From Candidatus Zixiibacteriota bacterium (lineage in GTDB: Bacteria; Zixibacteria; MSB-5A5; GN15; PGXB01), in NCBI GenBank assembly GCA_024230695.1, contig JAAERC010000681.1, positions 1 to 6,998 of the forward strand: 6,998 nt of DNA, given 5' to 3'. The notes under the pieces are model-generated. The model was not told the origin of the DNA. It made no database searches and was given only the letters and a program-made list of their open reading frames with translations. Made by a program: the position numbers and the translations under genes. Positions 1-3,538 of this stretch are shown in pieces; the stretch's first letter is position 1; each line of letters begins with the position of its first letter.

Positions 1-61
1 CGACTTGATGATGGATGAATTTGGGCTTGAGCCAGATTATCTAGAAGATTTAATATTCTAA
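1..61 (+). CDS. 3' end of an unidentified gene (partial)
   Basis: The frame starting at base 2 is open from the window edge to a TAA at 59-61, giving the last 19 residues of a protein with an acidic C-terminus (ends DYLEDLIF). The gene begins outside the window, so no family can be assigned. The stop is followed 11 bp later by the hairpin at 73-98, which is placed as this gene's terminator and also contains the next promoter's -35 box. The acidic composition and the position directly before a terminator support a real 3' end, but a short open frame at a window edge could be chance. Confidence 0.5.
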   Translation, partial: DLMMDEFGLEPDYLEDLIF

Positions 62-72
62 TTAAATTAAAA

Positions 73-98
73 AAAGGCTTGACTTCGGTTGAGCCTTT
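73..98 (+). terminator. TTCG hairpin terminator fused with a promoter (copy 1)
   Basis: The arms AAAGGCTTGAC (73-83) and GTTGAGCCTTT (88-98) pair over 11 bp around a UUCG tetraloop, including two G-U wobbles. A short T run ends the 3' arm. The 5' arm contains the -35 box TTGACT (79-84) of the promoter at 79-107, so the hairpin is both terminator for the upstream gene and promoter part for the next unit. Sister copies lie at 970-999 and 3282-3305. Confidence 0.8.
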
Positions 99-107
99 AT
101 GTATATT
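79..107 (+). promoter_or_regulatory. sigma70-type promoter for small RNA 1
   Basis: TTGACT (79-84), 17 bp, TATATT (102-107), followed by ATT. The predicted start is near A114. The spacer is the loop and 3' arm of the terminator hairpin at 73-98. Confidence 0.9.
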
Positions 108-113
108 ATTGTT

Positions 114-177
114 ACGGAAGATGGTAACACCGAAACCACTGACCGGGATGCTCCATTGTTTTATTTAAGCGCTTAAA
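114..177 (+). ncRNA. Small structured RNA 1 (short pseudoknot family)
   Basis: A promoter-driven unit without a usable start codon: the position equivalent to an initiation codon is ACG. The hairpin UGGU (122-125)/ACCA (135-138) has a 9-nt loop containing ACCG (129-132) that could pair with CGGG (144-147) downstream. ACGGA (114-118) faces UCCAU (152-156) as an imperfect closing stem with one C-A mismatch. The unit runs into the palindrome at 164-177 and then the convergent terminator at 194-217. The relatives at 1013, 2057 and 3322 keep the same spacing. The 3' end is not certain. A 21-codon open frame is shared with the copy at 3322, but substitution is not third-position biased, so I favour RNA. 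Confidence 0.6.
164..177. repeat. TTTAA-N-CG-N-TTAAA palindrome, copy 1
   Basis: TTTAAGCGCTTAAA is a perfect 14-bp palindrome lying 50 nt after the predicted start of small RNA 1. One of seven copies in the window. It could be an operator, or a UUUAA/UUAAA RNA hairpin with a tetraloop. Confidence 0.8.
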
Positions 178-193
178 CAATTAGACATGAGAA

Positions 194-217
194 AGAGGTT
201 GACATAAGTCAACCCCT
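194..217 (-). terminator. Terminator of the - strand gene 223-420
   Basis: On the - strand AGGGGTTGAC pairs with GTCAACCTCT over 10 bp with one U-G wobble and the loop TTAT, then TTCTC. On the + strand that wobble becomes an A-C mismatch, so the hairpin is better built for the - transcript. It may also stop the convergent small RNA 1. Confidence 0.7.
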
Positions 218-222
218 ATTTG

Positions 223-420
223 TCAAGTGACTTTGGCTATCTTGCCATCTTTCATTGTGACACTTGCAAACCATTTGCGGATGTAAGGATTCGGACCTAC
301 GACACAGAATTTTCCATTGGGATTGTATTCAGGTCCAAACAGTGAGGTTTCCTCATATCGGAGGGGTTGCCCTACCGATGCTTTGAGTTCCTTTTTGGTT
401 TTGTAATTCGCGCCCATCAT
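223..420 (-). CDS. Small conserved phage-type protein, 65 aa, function unknown
   Basis: The ATG at 420-418 is chosen because AAAGGA lies 9 nt upstream and a - strand promoter (466-494) gives a leader of about 40 nt. A second ATG follows immediately. The protein has a basic N-terminus (KTKKELKAS), a central ETSLFGPEYNPNGKFCVVGP stretch and a C-terminal RKWFASVTMKDGKIAKV segment that looks like a short beta-strand domain. The pattern resembles small hypothetical phage proteins, but I know no function. No membrane segment or catalytic motif is visible. It is the only convincing - strand gene and is transcribed toward small RNA 1, sharing the hairpin at 194-217. Its leader closely resembles that of the HTH gene at 1388. 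Confidence 0.85.
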   Translation of the reverse strand: MMGANYKTKKELKASVGQPLRYEETSLFGPEYNPNGKFCVVGPNPYIRKWFASVTMKDGKIAKVT

Positions 421-465
421 AATGTAAAATCCTTTCGTTGAATGATTCGTTTTCGTTATGTTAAT

Positions 466-494
466 AATATAAGCGATGCAATTGAAAAAGTCAA
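466..494 (-). promoter_or_regulatory. - strand promoter of gene 223-420
   Basis: On the - strand: TTGACT (494-489), 17 bp, TATATT (471-466), with a predicted start near 459. The early transcribed sequence AACATAACGAAAAC is shared with the + strand promoter at 1292-1320. Confidence 0.9.
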
Positions 495-529
495 GAGAAA
501 AGATAAATAAATTTAATTGAATAAAAACC

Positions 530-558
530 TTGACAAACCGATTGGAAGGACTTATATT
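530..558 (+). promoter_or_regulatory. Promoter of the leaderless operon 565-956
   Basis: TTGACA (530-535), 17 bp, TATATT (553-558). The predicted start coincides with the ATG at 565, so the message would be leaderless. Confidence 0.9.
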
Positions 559-564
559 ATTGTT

Positions 565-696
565 ATGAGATTAGCAAAGACAAAAACAGTAAATGGAATC
601 GTTGTGTATCAATTCCGTGGAGGTAGGAAAGAATCTATCATACGGAATAAACGCAAAGATATCCCTCGTAAATCCAAATACAGAAAGGACTACTAA
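565..696 (+). CDS. Leaderless basic microprotein, 43 aa
   Basis: The ATG begins exactly 7 nt after the -10 box TATATT, so transcription and translation start together and no ribosome binding site is possible. The protein is strongly basic (Lys/Arg about one third), beginning MRLAKTKTVNGIVVYQFRGG and ending in RKSKYRKDY. This suggests nucleic-acid or ribosome binding, but no family is recognised. Its TAA (694-696) overlaps the ATG of the next gene by one base (TAATG), indicating translational coupling to the acidic 86-aa protein. A basic protein coupled to an acidic one suggests that the two may interact, which is inference. The coupling and promoter placement are the main evidence that it is real. 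Confidence 0.75.
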   Translation: MRLAKTKTVNGIVVYQFRGGRKESIIRNKRKDIPRKSKYRKDY

Positions 697-956
697 TGTC
701 TTATCAAATCGATTGTGAAGGAATTGACTTCGCCCGTGAGCACGCAAAGTTAGTCGTGTCAGAATTCTTGGCAAATCAGAAAACCGAACTGATGCAGTTG
801 GCTGAAAATCTTTTTCCCGAATTCAAAGAAGAAGATGAAGATGATGACCGGATAGGTATGGTTGAATCTGCCCTAGATGAATTGATGGTTGATATCAACA
901 AGGGTTTTGTCAACGGGATTGATGGTTACGACAGAATCAGTTTCGGCGAACATTAA
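696..956 (+). CDS. Acidic protein of unknown function, 86 aa
   Basis: The ATG at 696 overlaps the previous stop (TAATG) and has AAAGGA at 684-689, 6 nt upstream. The protein is mostly helical in appearance and very acidic, with a cluster EFKEEDEDDDR around residues 42-53 and a C-terminal part rich in Asp and Gly. There are no membrane segments, Cys pairs or recognised motifs. It is the second gene of a two-gene operon with the basic 43-aa protein and ends 13 bp before the terminator-promoter hairpin at 970-999. A DNA-mimic or binding-partner role would fit the acidity but is speculation. Confidence 0.85.
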   Translation: MSYQIDCEGIDFAREHAKLVVSEFLANQKTELMQLAENLFPEFKEEDEDDDRIGMVESALDELMVDINKGFVNGIDGYDRISFGEH

Positions 957-969
957 TCAAATTAAATTA

Positions 970-999
970 AAAAGGACTTGACTTCGGTTGAGTCCTTTT
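970..999 (+). terminator. TTCG hairpin terminator fused with a promoter (copy 2)
   Basis: The arms AAAAGGACTTGAC (970-982) and GTTGAGTCCTTTT (987-999) pair over 13 bp around UUCG and end in a run of four T. Compared with copies 1 and 3 the lower stem has GGACT/AGTCC in place of GGCT/AGCC, a compensated difference that keeps the pairing. TTGACT (978-983) is the -35 of the next promoter. Confidence 0.82.
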
Positions 1000-1006
1000 G
1001 TATATT
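978..1006 (+). promoter_or_regulatory. Promoter of small RNA 2
   Basis: TTGACT (978-983), 17 bp, TATATT (1001-1006), with a predicted start near A1013. Overlaps the terminator hairpin at 970-999. Confidence 0.9.
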
Positions 1007-1012
1007 ATTGGT

Positions 1013-1077
1013 ATAGGAATTGGTGAGGCCTTTACCACTGGAACGGGAAATACCATTCAACAGTTTAAGCGGTTAAC
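1013..1077 (+). ncRNA. Small structured RNA 2 (short pseudoknot family)
   Basis: The hairpin UGGU (1021-1024)/ACCA (1034-1037) has a 9-nt loop with GCC at the position of ACC in its relatives. Downstream is CUGGAACGGGAA, matching the conserved CUG-A-ACGGG segment of the family. AUACC (1050-1054) complements GGTAT (1010-1014), which straddles the predicted start. No ORF fits: the frame aligned with the copy at 3322 begins at TAG. The palindrome follows 51 nt after the start, then the next promoter at 1103, with no terminator between, so some read-through into the 57-aa gene is possible. Confidence 0.55.
1064..1077. repeat. TTTAA-N-CG-N-TTAAA palindrome, copy 2
   Basis: TTTAAGCGGTTAAC, matching the consensus except for the last base. 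It lies 51 nt after the predicted start of small RNA 2 and about 25 bp before the -35 of the next promoter. Confidence 0.7.
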
Positions 1078-1102
1078 TTAATAAATTAAATAAAGAAAAC
1101 TA

Positions 1103-1131
1103 TTGACAGGGAAGTTGGCTTAGATTATATT
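1103..1131 (+). promoter_or_regulatory. Promoter of leaderless gene 1138
   Basis: TTGACA (1103-1108), 17 bp, TATATT (1126-1131). The ATG at 1138 is at the predicted start site. Confidence 0.9.
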
Positions 1132-1137
1132 ATTGGT

Positions 1138-1311
1138 ATGAAAGATAAACGATTACAATCAATCAAAGAATCAATGGCAGAAGCCATCGGCAATATAGAT
1201 GATTGTGATTATGGTGAGGCAATTTCTAATCTTATTATAGGTGACGTTCTCATTGATGAATTAATCGCAGAAAAGAAAAATGAAATAAACCTTGACAAGC
1301 CAAAGTTCTGA
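1138..1311 (+). CDS. Leaderless acidic small protein, 57 aa
   Basis: The ATG sits exactly 7 nt after the -10 box, so the message is predicted to be leaderless. The protein is largely helical in character (KRLQSIKESMAEAIGNIDD, then LIIGDVLIDELIAEKKNEI), acidic, with one Cys and no recognised family. Its last codons (NLDKPKF) are written by the -35 box and spacer of the next promoter: CTTGACAAG encodes Leu-Asp-Lys and the TGA stop (1309-1311) lies three bases before the next -10. This overlap constrains the C-terminus. The clean frame and leaderless placement like 565 and 2181 argue that it is real. Confidence 0.75.
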   Translation: MKDKRLQSIKESMAEAIGNIDDCDYGEAISNLIIGDVLIDELIAEKKNEINLDKPKF

Positions 1312-1320
1312 ATGTATATT
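1292..1320 (+). promoter_or_regulatory. Promoter of the HTH/H1-like gene
   Basis: TTGACA (1292-1297), 17 bp, TATATT (1315-1320), with a predicted start near 1327. The -35 and most of the spacer lie inside the 3' end of the upstream gene. Confidence 0.9.
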
Positions 1321-1367
1321 ATTAACATAACGAAAACAAACGAATCATAACGATTCAATCTCACAAA

Positions 1368-1382
1368 CCTTTTCAAAGGAGA
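1368..1382 (+). promoter_or_regulatory. Leader element with a Shine-Dalgarno site in a small hairpin
   Basis: CCTTTTCAAAGGAG places the ribosome binding site AAAGGAG in the 3' arm of a CCUU/AAGG mini-hairpin just before the ATG at 1388. The same 14-nt string stands before the DUF932 gene (3739-3752). The stem is short, so any regulatory role is tentative. Confidence 0.45.
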
Positions 1383-1387
1383 GCACA

Positions 1388-1690
1388 ATGCTCACAGTCA
1401 ACGGAACGAAATACGATTCACGCTCAGCCGCGGCCCGCGATCTCTTGCTCGCAGGAAACACCCGCAAATCCGAGATTGCTCGGATTGTCAAAATGACTCC
1501 GCAGACAGTCCATGCGGTTGCCGTCAAGATGGTTGCAAAGGGTCTGATGAAATCGGCAACGATTACCATCAAAGCCCCGGCCAAAGCCAAAGCGCCTGCC
1601 AAAGCGCCTGCGAAGAAAGCGGCCAAAAAGGCTCCTGCCAAAAACAAAAAGGCTCCGAAGAAAGCCAAAGCCAAAAAGGCTTCAAAGTAA
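1388..1690 (+). CDS. HTH protein with histone-H1-like Lys/Ala/Pro tail, 100 aa
   Basis: The ATG is preceded by AAAGGAG (1376-1382) at 5 nt. Residues 1-60 form a small folded part: a MLTVNGTKYDSRSAAARDLL start, then residues 25-50 (TRKSEIARIVKMTPQTVHAV) with helix-turn-helix character. Residues 62-100 are a low-complexity tail of PAK, KKA and APAK repeats without acidic residues, like the C-terminal tails of histone H1 and bacterial H1-like proteins. The likely role is DNA binding with charge-driven compaction or architecture. It could act as a phage transcription regulator or nucleoid-associated protein; the target is unknown. The gene has its own promoter and ends at the GGGGAC-TTCG-GTCCCC terminator. 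It is visibly richer in C and G than its neighbours. Confidence 0.88.
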   Translation: MLTVNGTKYDSRSAAARDLLLAGNTRKSEIARIVKMTPQTVHAVAVKMVAKGLMKSATITIKAPAKAKAPAKAPAKKAAKKAPAKNKKAPKKAKAKKASK

Positions 1691-1705
1691 TCCATCCGCC
1701 AATGG

Positions 1706-1732
1706 AGAGATTGGGGACTTCGGTCCCCTTTC
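1706..1732 (+). terminator. Intrinsic terminator of the HTH/H1-like gene
   Basis: GGGGAC (1713-1718), TTCG loop, GTCCCC (1723-1728), followed by TTTCTC. Flanking GAGA and TCTC could extend the stem. The T run is interrupted. Confidence 0.75.
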
Positions 1733-1745
1733 TCATGCCTAACCA

Positions 1746-1759
1746 TTTAAGCGCTTAAA
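1746..1759. repeat. TTTAA-N-CG-N-TTAAA palindrome, copy 3
   Basis: TTTAAGCGCTTAAA, a perfect palindrome 20 bp before the next -35 box. This copy has no small RNA in front of it; it follows a terminator. It is therefore not simply the 3' end of the small RNA family. Confidence 0.8.
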
Positions 1760-1778
1760 CAATTAATTAAAATAAACC

Positions 1779-1807
1779 TTGACTTATCAGTTGCCATCAT
1801 CTATATT
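1779..1807 (+). promoter_or_regulatory. Promoter of basic gene 1834
   Basis: TTGACT (1779-1784), 17 bp, TATATT (1802-1807), then TAA rather than ATT. The spacer ends in GCCATCATC, shared with the promoter at 3059 and nearly with those at 5116 and 5410. Confidence 0.88.
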
Positions 1808-1833
1808 TAATTAGATTCAAACAAGGAGAAGAT

Positions 1834-2013
1834 ATGGCAAACGAAAAGTGCAAAGTAAAAAACGGAATGGGTGGATCCCGCAATGGTAAGAACCGATATG
1901 CTGGAACCGCAATCCTTAAGAAACAGTCCAAGAAGAAACGCAGAGCAATCGCCAAAGCAAATATAACTTCCTGCTCCAGTTCTAATCCATTTGGATTAGA
2001 TCTAGGTTTATAA
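1834..2013 (+). CDS. Basic Gly/Lys-rich protein, 59 aa, unknown function
   Basis: The ATG at 1834 has AAGGAG at 1823-1828, 5 nt upstream, and a promoter start near 1814. The N-terminal two thirds are very basic, with a GMGGSRNGKNRYAG segment (residues 11-24) and the cluster KKQSKKKRRAIAKA (29-42), suggesting DNA or RNA binding. The C-terminal end changes to SCSSSNPFGLDLGL, which is uncharged to acidic. Two Cys (6 and 47) do not form a zinc motif. No family recognised. It ends 8 bp before the next -35 box with no terminator, so transcription may continue into small RNA 3. Confidence 0.8.
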   Translation: MANEKCKVKNGMGGSRNGKNRYAGTAILKKQSKKKRRAIAKANITSCSSSNPFGLDLGL

Positions 2014-2021
2014 TAAAAACC

Positions 2022-2050
2022 TTGACAACTCCCAGCCCATCAAGTATATT
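2022..2050 (+). promoter_or_regulatory. Promoter of small RNA 3
   Basis: TTGACA (2022-2027), 17 bp, TATATT (2045-2050), with a predicted start near A2057. Unlike the promoters of small RNAs 1, 2 and 4, it is not embedded in a terminator hairpin. Confidence 0.9.
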
Positions 2051-2056
2051 ATTAGT

Positions 2057-2119
2057 ACGGAAGTGGTGATACCGATACCAGCAAAACGGGGACCGTACTT
2101 AATCATTTAAGCGGTTAAG
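2057..2119 (+). ncRNA. Small structured RNA 3 (short pseudoknot family, best closing stem)
   Basis: GTACGG (2055-2060) and CCGTAC (2093-2098) are perfectly complementary and close the fold; transcription from about 2055-2057 keeps 4-6 of the pairs. Inside is the hairpin UGGU (2064-2067)/ACCA (2077-2080) with a 9-nt loop whose CCG can pair with CGG at 2087-2089. The frame aligned with its relatives is broken by a 1-nt shift before the palindrome and starts with ACG, which argues against a peptide. The palindrome follows 49 nt after the start. Confidence 0.6.
2106..2119. repeat. TTTAA-N-CG-N-TTAAA palindrome, copy 4
   Basis: TTTAAGCGGTTAAG, one terminal base off consensus, 49 nt after the small RNA 3 start and 26 bp before the next -35. 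Confidence 0.7.
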
Positions 2120-2145
2120 TAATTATAATTAAATTGAAATAAACC

Positions 2146-2174
2146 TTGACAGTCCTGATGGCTGAATATATTTT
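2146..2174 (+). promoter_or_regulatory. Promoter of leaderless gene 2181
   Basis: TTGACA (2146-2151), 17 bp, TATTTT (2169-2174). A TATATT two bases earlier would give a 15-bp spacer. The 17-bp choice matches every other promoter here and puts the ATG exactly 7 nt downstream. Confidence 0.8.
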
Positions 2175-2180
2175 ATTCTT

Positions 2181-2342
2181 ATGTTTACTTCAATTGTTAT
2201 AAAGCTCCGGCCCAGGATATTCTTTATCCAGCAGATGATGACCGTCGAGTCAGACCCTATCAAACGGGCCCTGATGACCCAGGAAATTAATCTGATTAAA
2301 AAGATACTGAATAAAAAGCTTGACAAGCAGACCGCCAAGTAG
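2181..2342 (+). CDS. Leaderless basic small protein, 53 aa
   Basis: The ATG is 7 nt after the -10 TATTTT, the spacing of the other leaderless genes. The protein starts with a hydrophobic and basic segment (MFTSIVIKLRPRIFFIQQMM) and continues as a probable helix (LMTQEINLIKKILNKKLDKQ). Residues 10-12 (RPR) interrupt the hydrophobic stretch, so a membrane segment is unlikely. No known family. The 3' end encodes LDK through the next promoter's -35 box (2320-2325) and the TAG stop is immediately followed by that promoter's -10, so promoter and C-terminus are superimposed. Confidence 0.65.
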   Translation: MFTSIVIKLRPRIFFIQQMMTVESDPIKRALMTQEINLIKKILNKKLDKQTAK

Positions 2343-2348
2343 TATATT
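2320..2348 (+). promoter_or_regulatory. Promoter of the DUF2958 gene
   Basis: TTGACA (2320-2325), 17 bp, TATATT (2343-2348), with a predicted start near 2355. Both the -35 and the spacer are coding sequence of gene 2181-2342. Confidence 0.9.
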
Positions 2349-2378
2349 ATTCATACACTCAAACAAAAGGATCTATTC

Positions 2379-2687
2379 ATGATGATGCTCACCGCAGAAA
2401 ACAAAAAGAATCTACCTGGTCTGAACCAGACTGAGGAGATCGCCCTGGATGATAAGATAGTCCAGGTGAAATTCTTTTGCCCTTGGGGTTCACTGACCTG
2501 GTACGCAGTCGAATACTCACCGGAGGAAAAATTGTTCTTTGGTTATGTATGCGGGAATGGTCCCGGCTGTGACGAGTGGGGATACTTTGGACTGGATGAA
2601 TTGACTTCTGTCAACGGTCCATTTGGTCTGAAGATTGAACGGGATATGCACTTTCCCCCAACGAAATTTTCTGAAATAAAGTCTTGA
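2379..2687 (+). CDS. DUF2958 family protein, 102 aa
   Basis: The first of three consecutive ATGs is chosen because AAAAGGA (2365-2371) lies 7 nt upstream. The protein matches the DUF2958 pattern: an N-terminal leucine-rich helix (LTAENKKNLPGLNQTEEIAL), DDKIVQVKFFCPWGSLTWYA (24-43) with the family's KFF-x-P-x(4)-TWYA core, an FFGYV strand (53-57), GYFGLDEL (68-75) and the ending GPFGLKIERDMHF (80-92). Its length is typical. DUF2958 proteins occur on phages, plasmids and conjugative elements; no biochemical function is known to me. The stop TGA (2685-2687) lies inside the -35 box TTGACA of the next promoter. Confidence 0.92.
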   Translation: MMMLTAENKKNLPGLNQTEEIALDDKIVQVKFFCPWGSLTWYAVEYSPEEKLFFGYVCGNGPGCDEWGYFGLDELTSVNGPFGLKIERDMHFPPTKFSEIKS

Positions 2688-2712
2688 CAAGACTATCGGC
2701 ATCAATTATATT
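2684..2712 (+). promoter_or_regulatory. Promoter of the long structured RNA
   Basis: TTGACA (2684-2689), 17 bp, TATATT (2707-2712), with a predicted start near 2719. The stop codon of the DUF2958 gene is within the -35 box. Confidence 0.9.
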
Positions 2713-2718
2713 ATTGGT

Positions 2719-3045
2719 GTAATAAGAAATTGCTCTTTGAAATCTTTGTGTCTTTCGGGTAATCAGTTAAATATTGTATCACTCGGCAGTTCTTTCAATG
2801 ACGACTATTGTATCCAATTGGGAAACATCCTAGGTTTAAAAGTTACCCAGTGATCTAGTAACGAATGTGAATGCTTCGGCAGTGCTGAACTATCCCTGTC
2901 TGATTCGACCAACACAACAGATTTCGTGCTTGGGTGTTTTTAGCAAATACCTGGGTAGATTATTCCTTCCCTACTTCGCGGGTGGTGGCGGGAGTCAAGA
3001 GTAATTAAGGAGAGAGTGACCGACGGGTCGCCCTCTCCTTTTTTT
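2719..3045 (+). ncRNA. Long (~325 nt) structured non-coding RNA, unknown family
   Basis: This 330-bp stretch has its own strong promoter and a strong intrinsic terminator but no ORF of note on the + strand. Several helices can be drawn: GGGUAA (2758-2763 region) with UUACCC before CAGUGAUC; the hairpin GUUAC/GUAAC around CCAGUGAUCUA, which competes with the former; UUCGG/CUGAA around CAGUG; GGUGUUU/AAAUACC around UUAGC; and the terminator stem. ATTGTATC and TCGGCAGT each occur twice, hinting at internal duplication. I do not recognise tmRNA, RNase P, 6S RNA, group I intron or riboswitch cores. It could be a phage regulatory RNA, a host RNA polymerase decoy or a large ornate RNA. The fold is by eye only. 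Confidence 0.65.
3009..3045 (+). terminator. Strong intrinsic terminator of the long RNA
   Basis: GGAGAG (3009-3014) pairs with CTCTCC (3033-3038), a single A/C mismatch follows, then GTGACC (3016-3021) pairs with GGTCGC (3026-3031) around GACG. Seven T follow at 3039-3045. Confidence 0.95.
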
Positions 3046-3058
3046 ATGAACAAAAACC

Positions 3059-3087
3059 TTGACAAGTCGACTGCCATCATCTATATT
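3059..3087 (+). promoter_or_regulatory. Promoter of gene 3128
   Basis: TTGACA (3059-3064), 17 bp, TATATT (3082-3087), with a predicted start near 3094. The spacer shares TGCCATCATC with the promoter at 1779. Confidence 0.9.
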
Positions 3088-3127
3088 ATAATTAGATTCA
3101 ATTAACATTTAAACAAAGGAATTGATT

Positions 3128-3274
3128 ATGGTAAAACCAAACAAAGTCTATCTGTGCATTGAAGATGGCGAACGGTTTACAGTTGAAGCAACTGATATGG
3201 AAGATGCAAGGGAAAAAGCATCAATGTGGAATGCTCAAGTCATTCGGGAATTAAAACCATCTGATTTAAAATAA
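3128..3274 (+). CDS. Small protein of unknown function, 48 aa
   Basis: The ATG at 3128 is preceded by AAAGGA (3115-3120), 7 nt upstream, in a 34-nt leader from the promoter at 3059. The sequence reads like a compact beta-beta-alpha-beta fold: VYLCIEDGERFTVEA (7-21), then the helix DMEDAREKASMWNA (24-37), then QVIRELKPSDL. This arrangement resembles small phage proteins with an E-D-A-R-x-x-A helix, but I cannot name a family or activity. It is a monocistronic unit ending 7 bp before the third terminator-promoter hairpin (3282-3305). Confidence 0.82.
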   Translation: MVKPNKVYLCIEDGERFTVEATDMEDAREKASMWNAQVIRELKPSDLK

Positions 3275-3281
3275 TTCAGAA

Positions 3282-3305
3282 AAGGCTTGACTTCGGTTGA
3301 GCCTT
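3282..3305 (+). terminator. TTCG hairpin terminator fused with a promoter (copy 3)
   Basis: AAGGCTTGAC (3282-3291) pairs with GTTGAGCCTT (3296-3305) around UUCG. TTGACT (3287-3292) is the -35 of the promoter for small RNA 4. The core is identical to copy 1 except at the stem base. Confidence 0.78.
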
Positions 3306-3315
3306 CATTTATATT
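3287..3315 (+). promoter_or_regulatory. Promoter of small RNA 4
   Basis: TTGACT (3287-3292), 17 bp, TATATT (3310-3315), with a predicted start at A3322. Confidence 0.9.
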
Positions 3316-3371
3316 ATTAGTATGGAAGATCCTGGAACCATTAGGACTGAACGGGGAACTCCATTGTTTTA

Positions 3372-3385
3372 TTTAAGCGGTTAAA
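3372..3385. repeat. TTTAA-N-CG-N-TTAAA palindrome, copy 5
   Basis: TTTAAGCGGTTAAA; flanking A and T extend the arms by one pair. It lies 50 nt after the start of small RNA 4. Confidence 0.8.
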
Positions 3386-3402
3386 TAGAATTGGACATAA
3401 GG

Positions 3403-3436
3403 AAGGGAGACCCGATAGGCCGGCGGGGTCTCCCTT
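3403..3436. terminator. Bidirectional terminator between convergent RNAs
   Basis: AAGGGAGACCC (3403-3413) pairs perfectly with GGGTCTCCCTT (3426-3436) over 11 bp around a 12-nt loop. Partial T tracts follow on both strands. It separates small RNA 4 (+) from the - strand RNA starting near 3532, and resembles the hairpin at 5245-5274. Confidence 0.75.
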
Positions 3437-3532
3437 CTGGAGCCTCGGAAATGACCAGTCAGACTGGTCGGCAGTGAGGCATTCCCTCTTAGTCCGCTGT
3501 AACCCTGCGGTAGGGGTGGTTGCCCACAATCA
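3403..3532 (-). ncRNA. - strand structured RNA, ~130 nt
   Basis: Driven by the - strand promoter at 3539-3567 and ended by the hairpin at 3403-3436. The - strand sequence folds well: GCCUC (3480-3476)/GAGGC (3446-3442) encloses a perfect 7-bp hairpin GACCAGU/ACUGGUC (3469-3453) with a CUG loop, and CCGC/GCGG lies upstream. There is no Shine-Dalgarno site and no ATG near the start, and the overlapping open frames of 62 and 64 codons lack start signals. The family is unknown. It is convergent with small RNA 4. Confidence 0.6.
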
Positions 3533-3538
3533 GATAAT

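Larger units (their letters stand above)
3322..3436 (+). ncRNA. Small structured RNA 4 (short pseudoknot family)
   Basis: AUGGA (3322-3326), at the predicted +1, pairs with UCCAU (3360-3364). The inner hairpin is UCCU (3330-3333)/AGGA (3343-3346), while the other three copies have UGGU/ACCA at the same place, a double compensatory change. The 9-nt loop keeps ACC, and CUGAACGGGG follows. The palindrome lies 50 nt after the start, then the hairpin 3403-3436, where the transcript may end against the convergent - strand RNA. Because +1 is AUG, a leaderless 20-aa peptide (MEDPGTIRTERGTPLFYLSG) could be made from this copy; the others lack a start codon, so I treat it as an RNA. Confidence 0.6.

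Noticed and set aside
1345..1746. 133-codon - strand frame opposite the HTH/H1-like gene
   Set aside because: Low-complexity Ala/Phe-rich shadow of the Lys/Ala/Pro tail; no promoter or ribosome binding site on the - strand.
3322..3384. Leaderless 20-aa peptide at small RNA 4, with a related frame at 114
   Set aside because: Copies 1 and 4 share PLFYLS and 21 codons, but copies 2 and 3 have shifted frames, three of four lack ATG, and substitutions are not third-position biased while the stem covaries. It remains a possibility for copy 4 alone.
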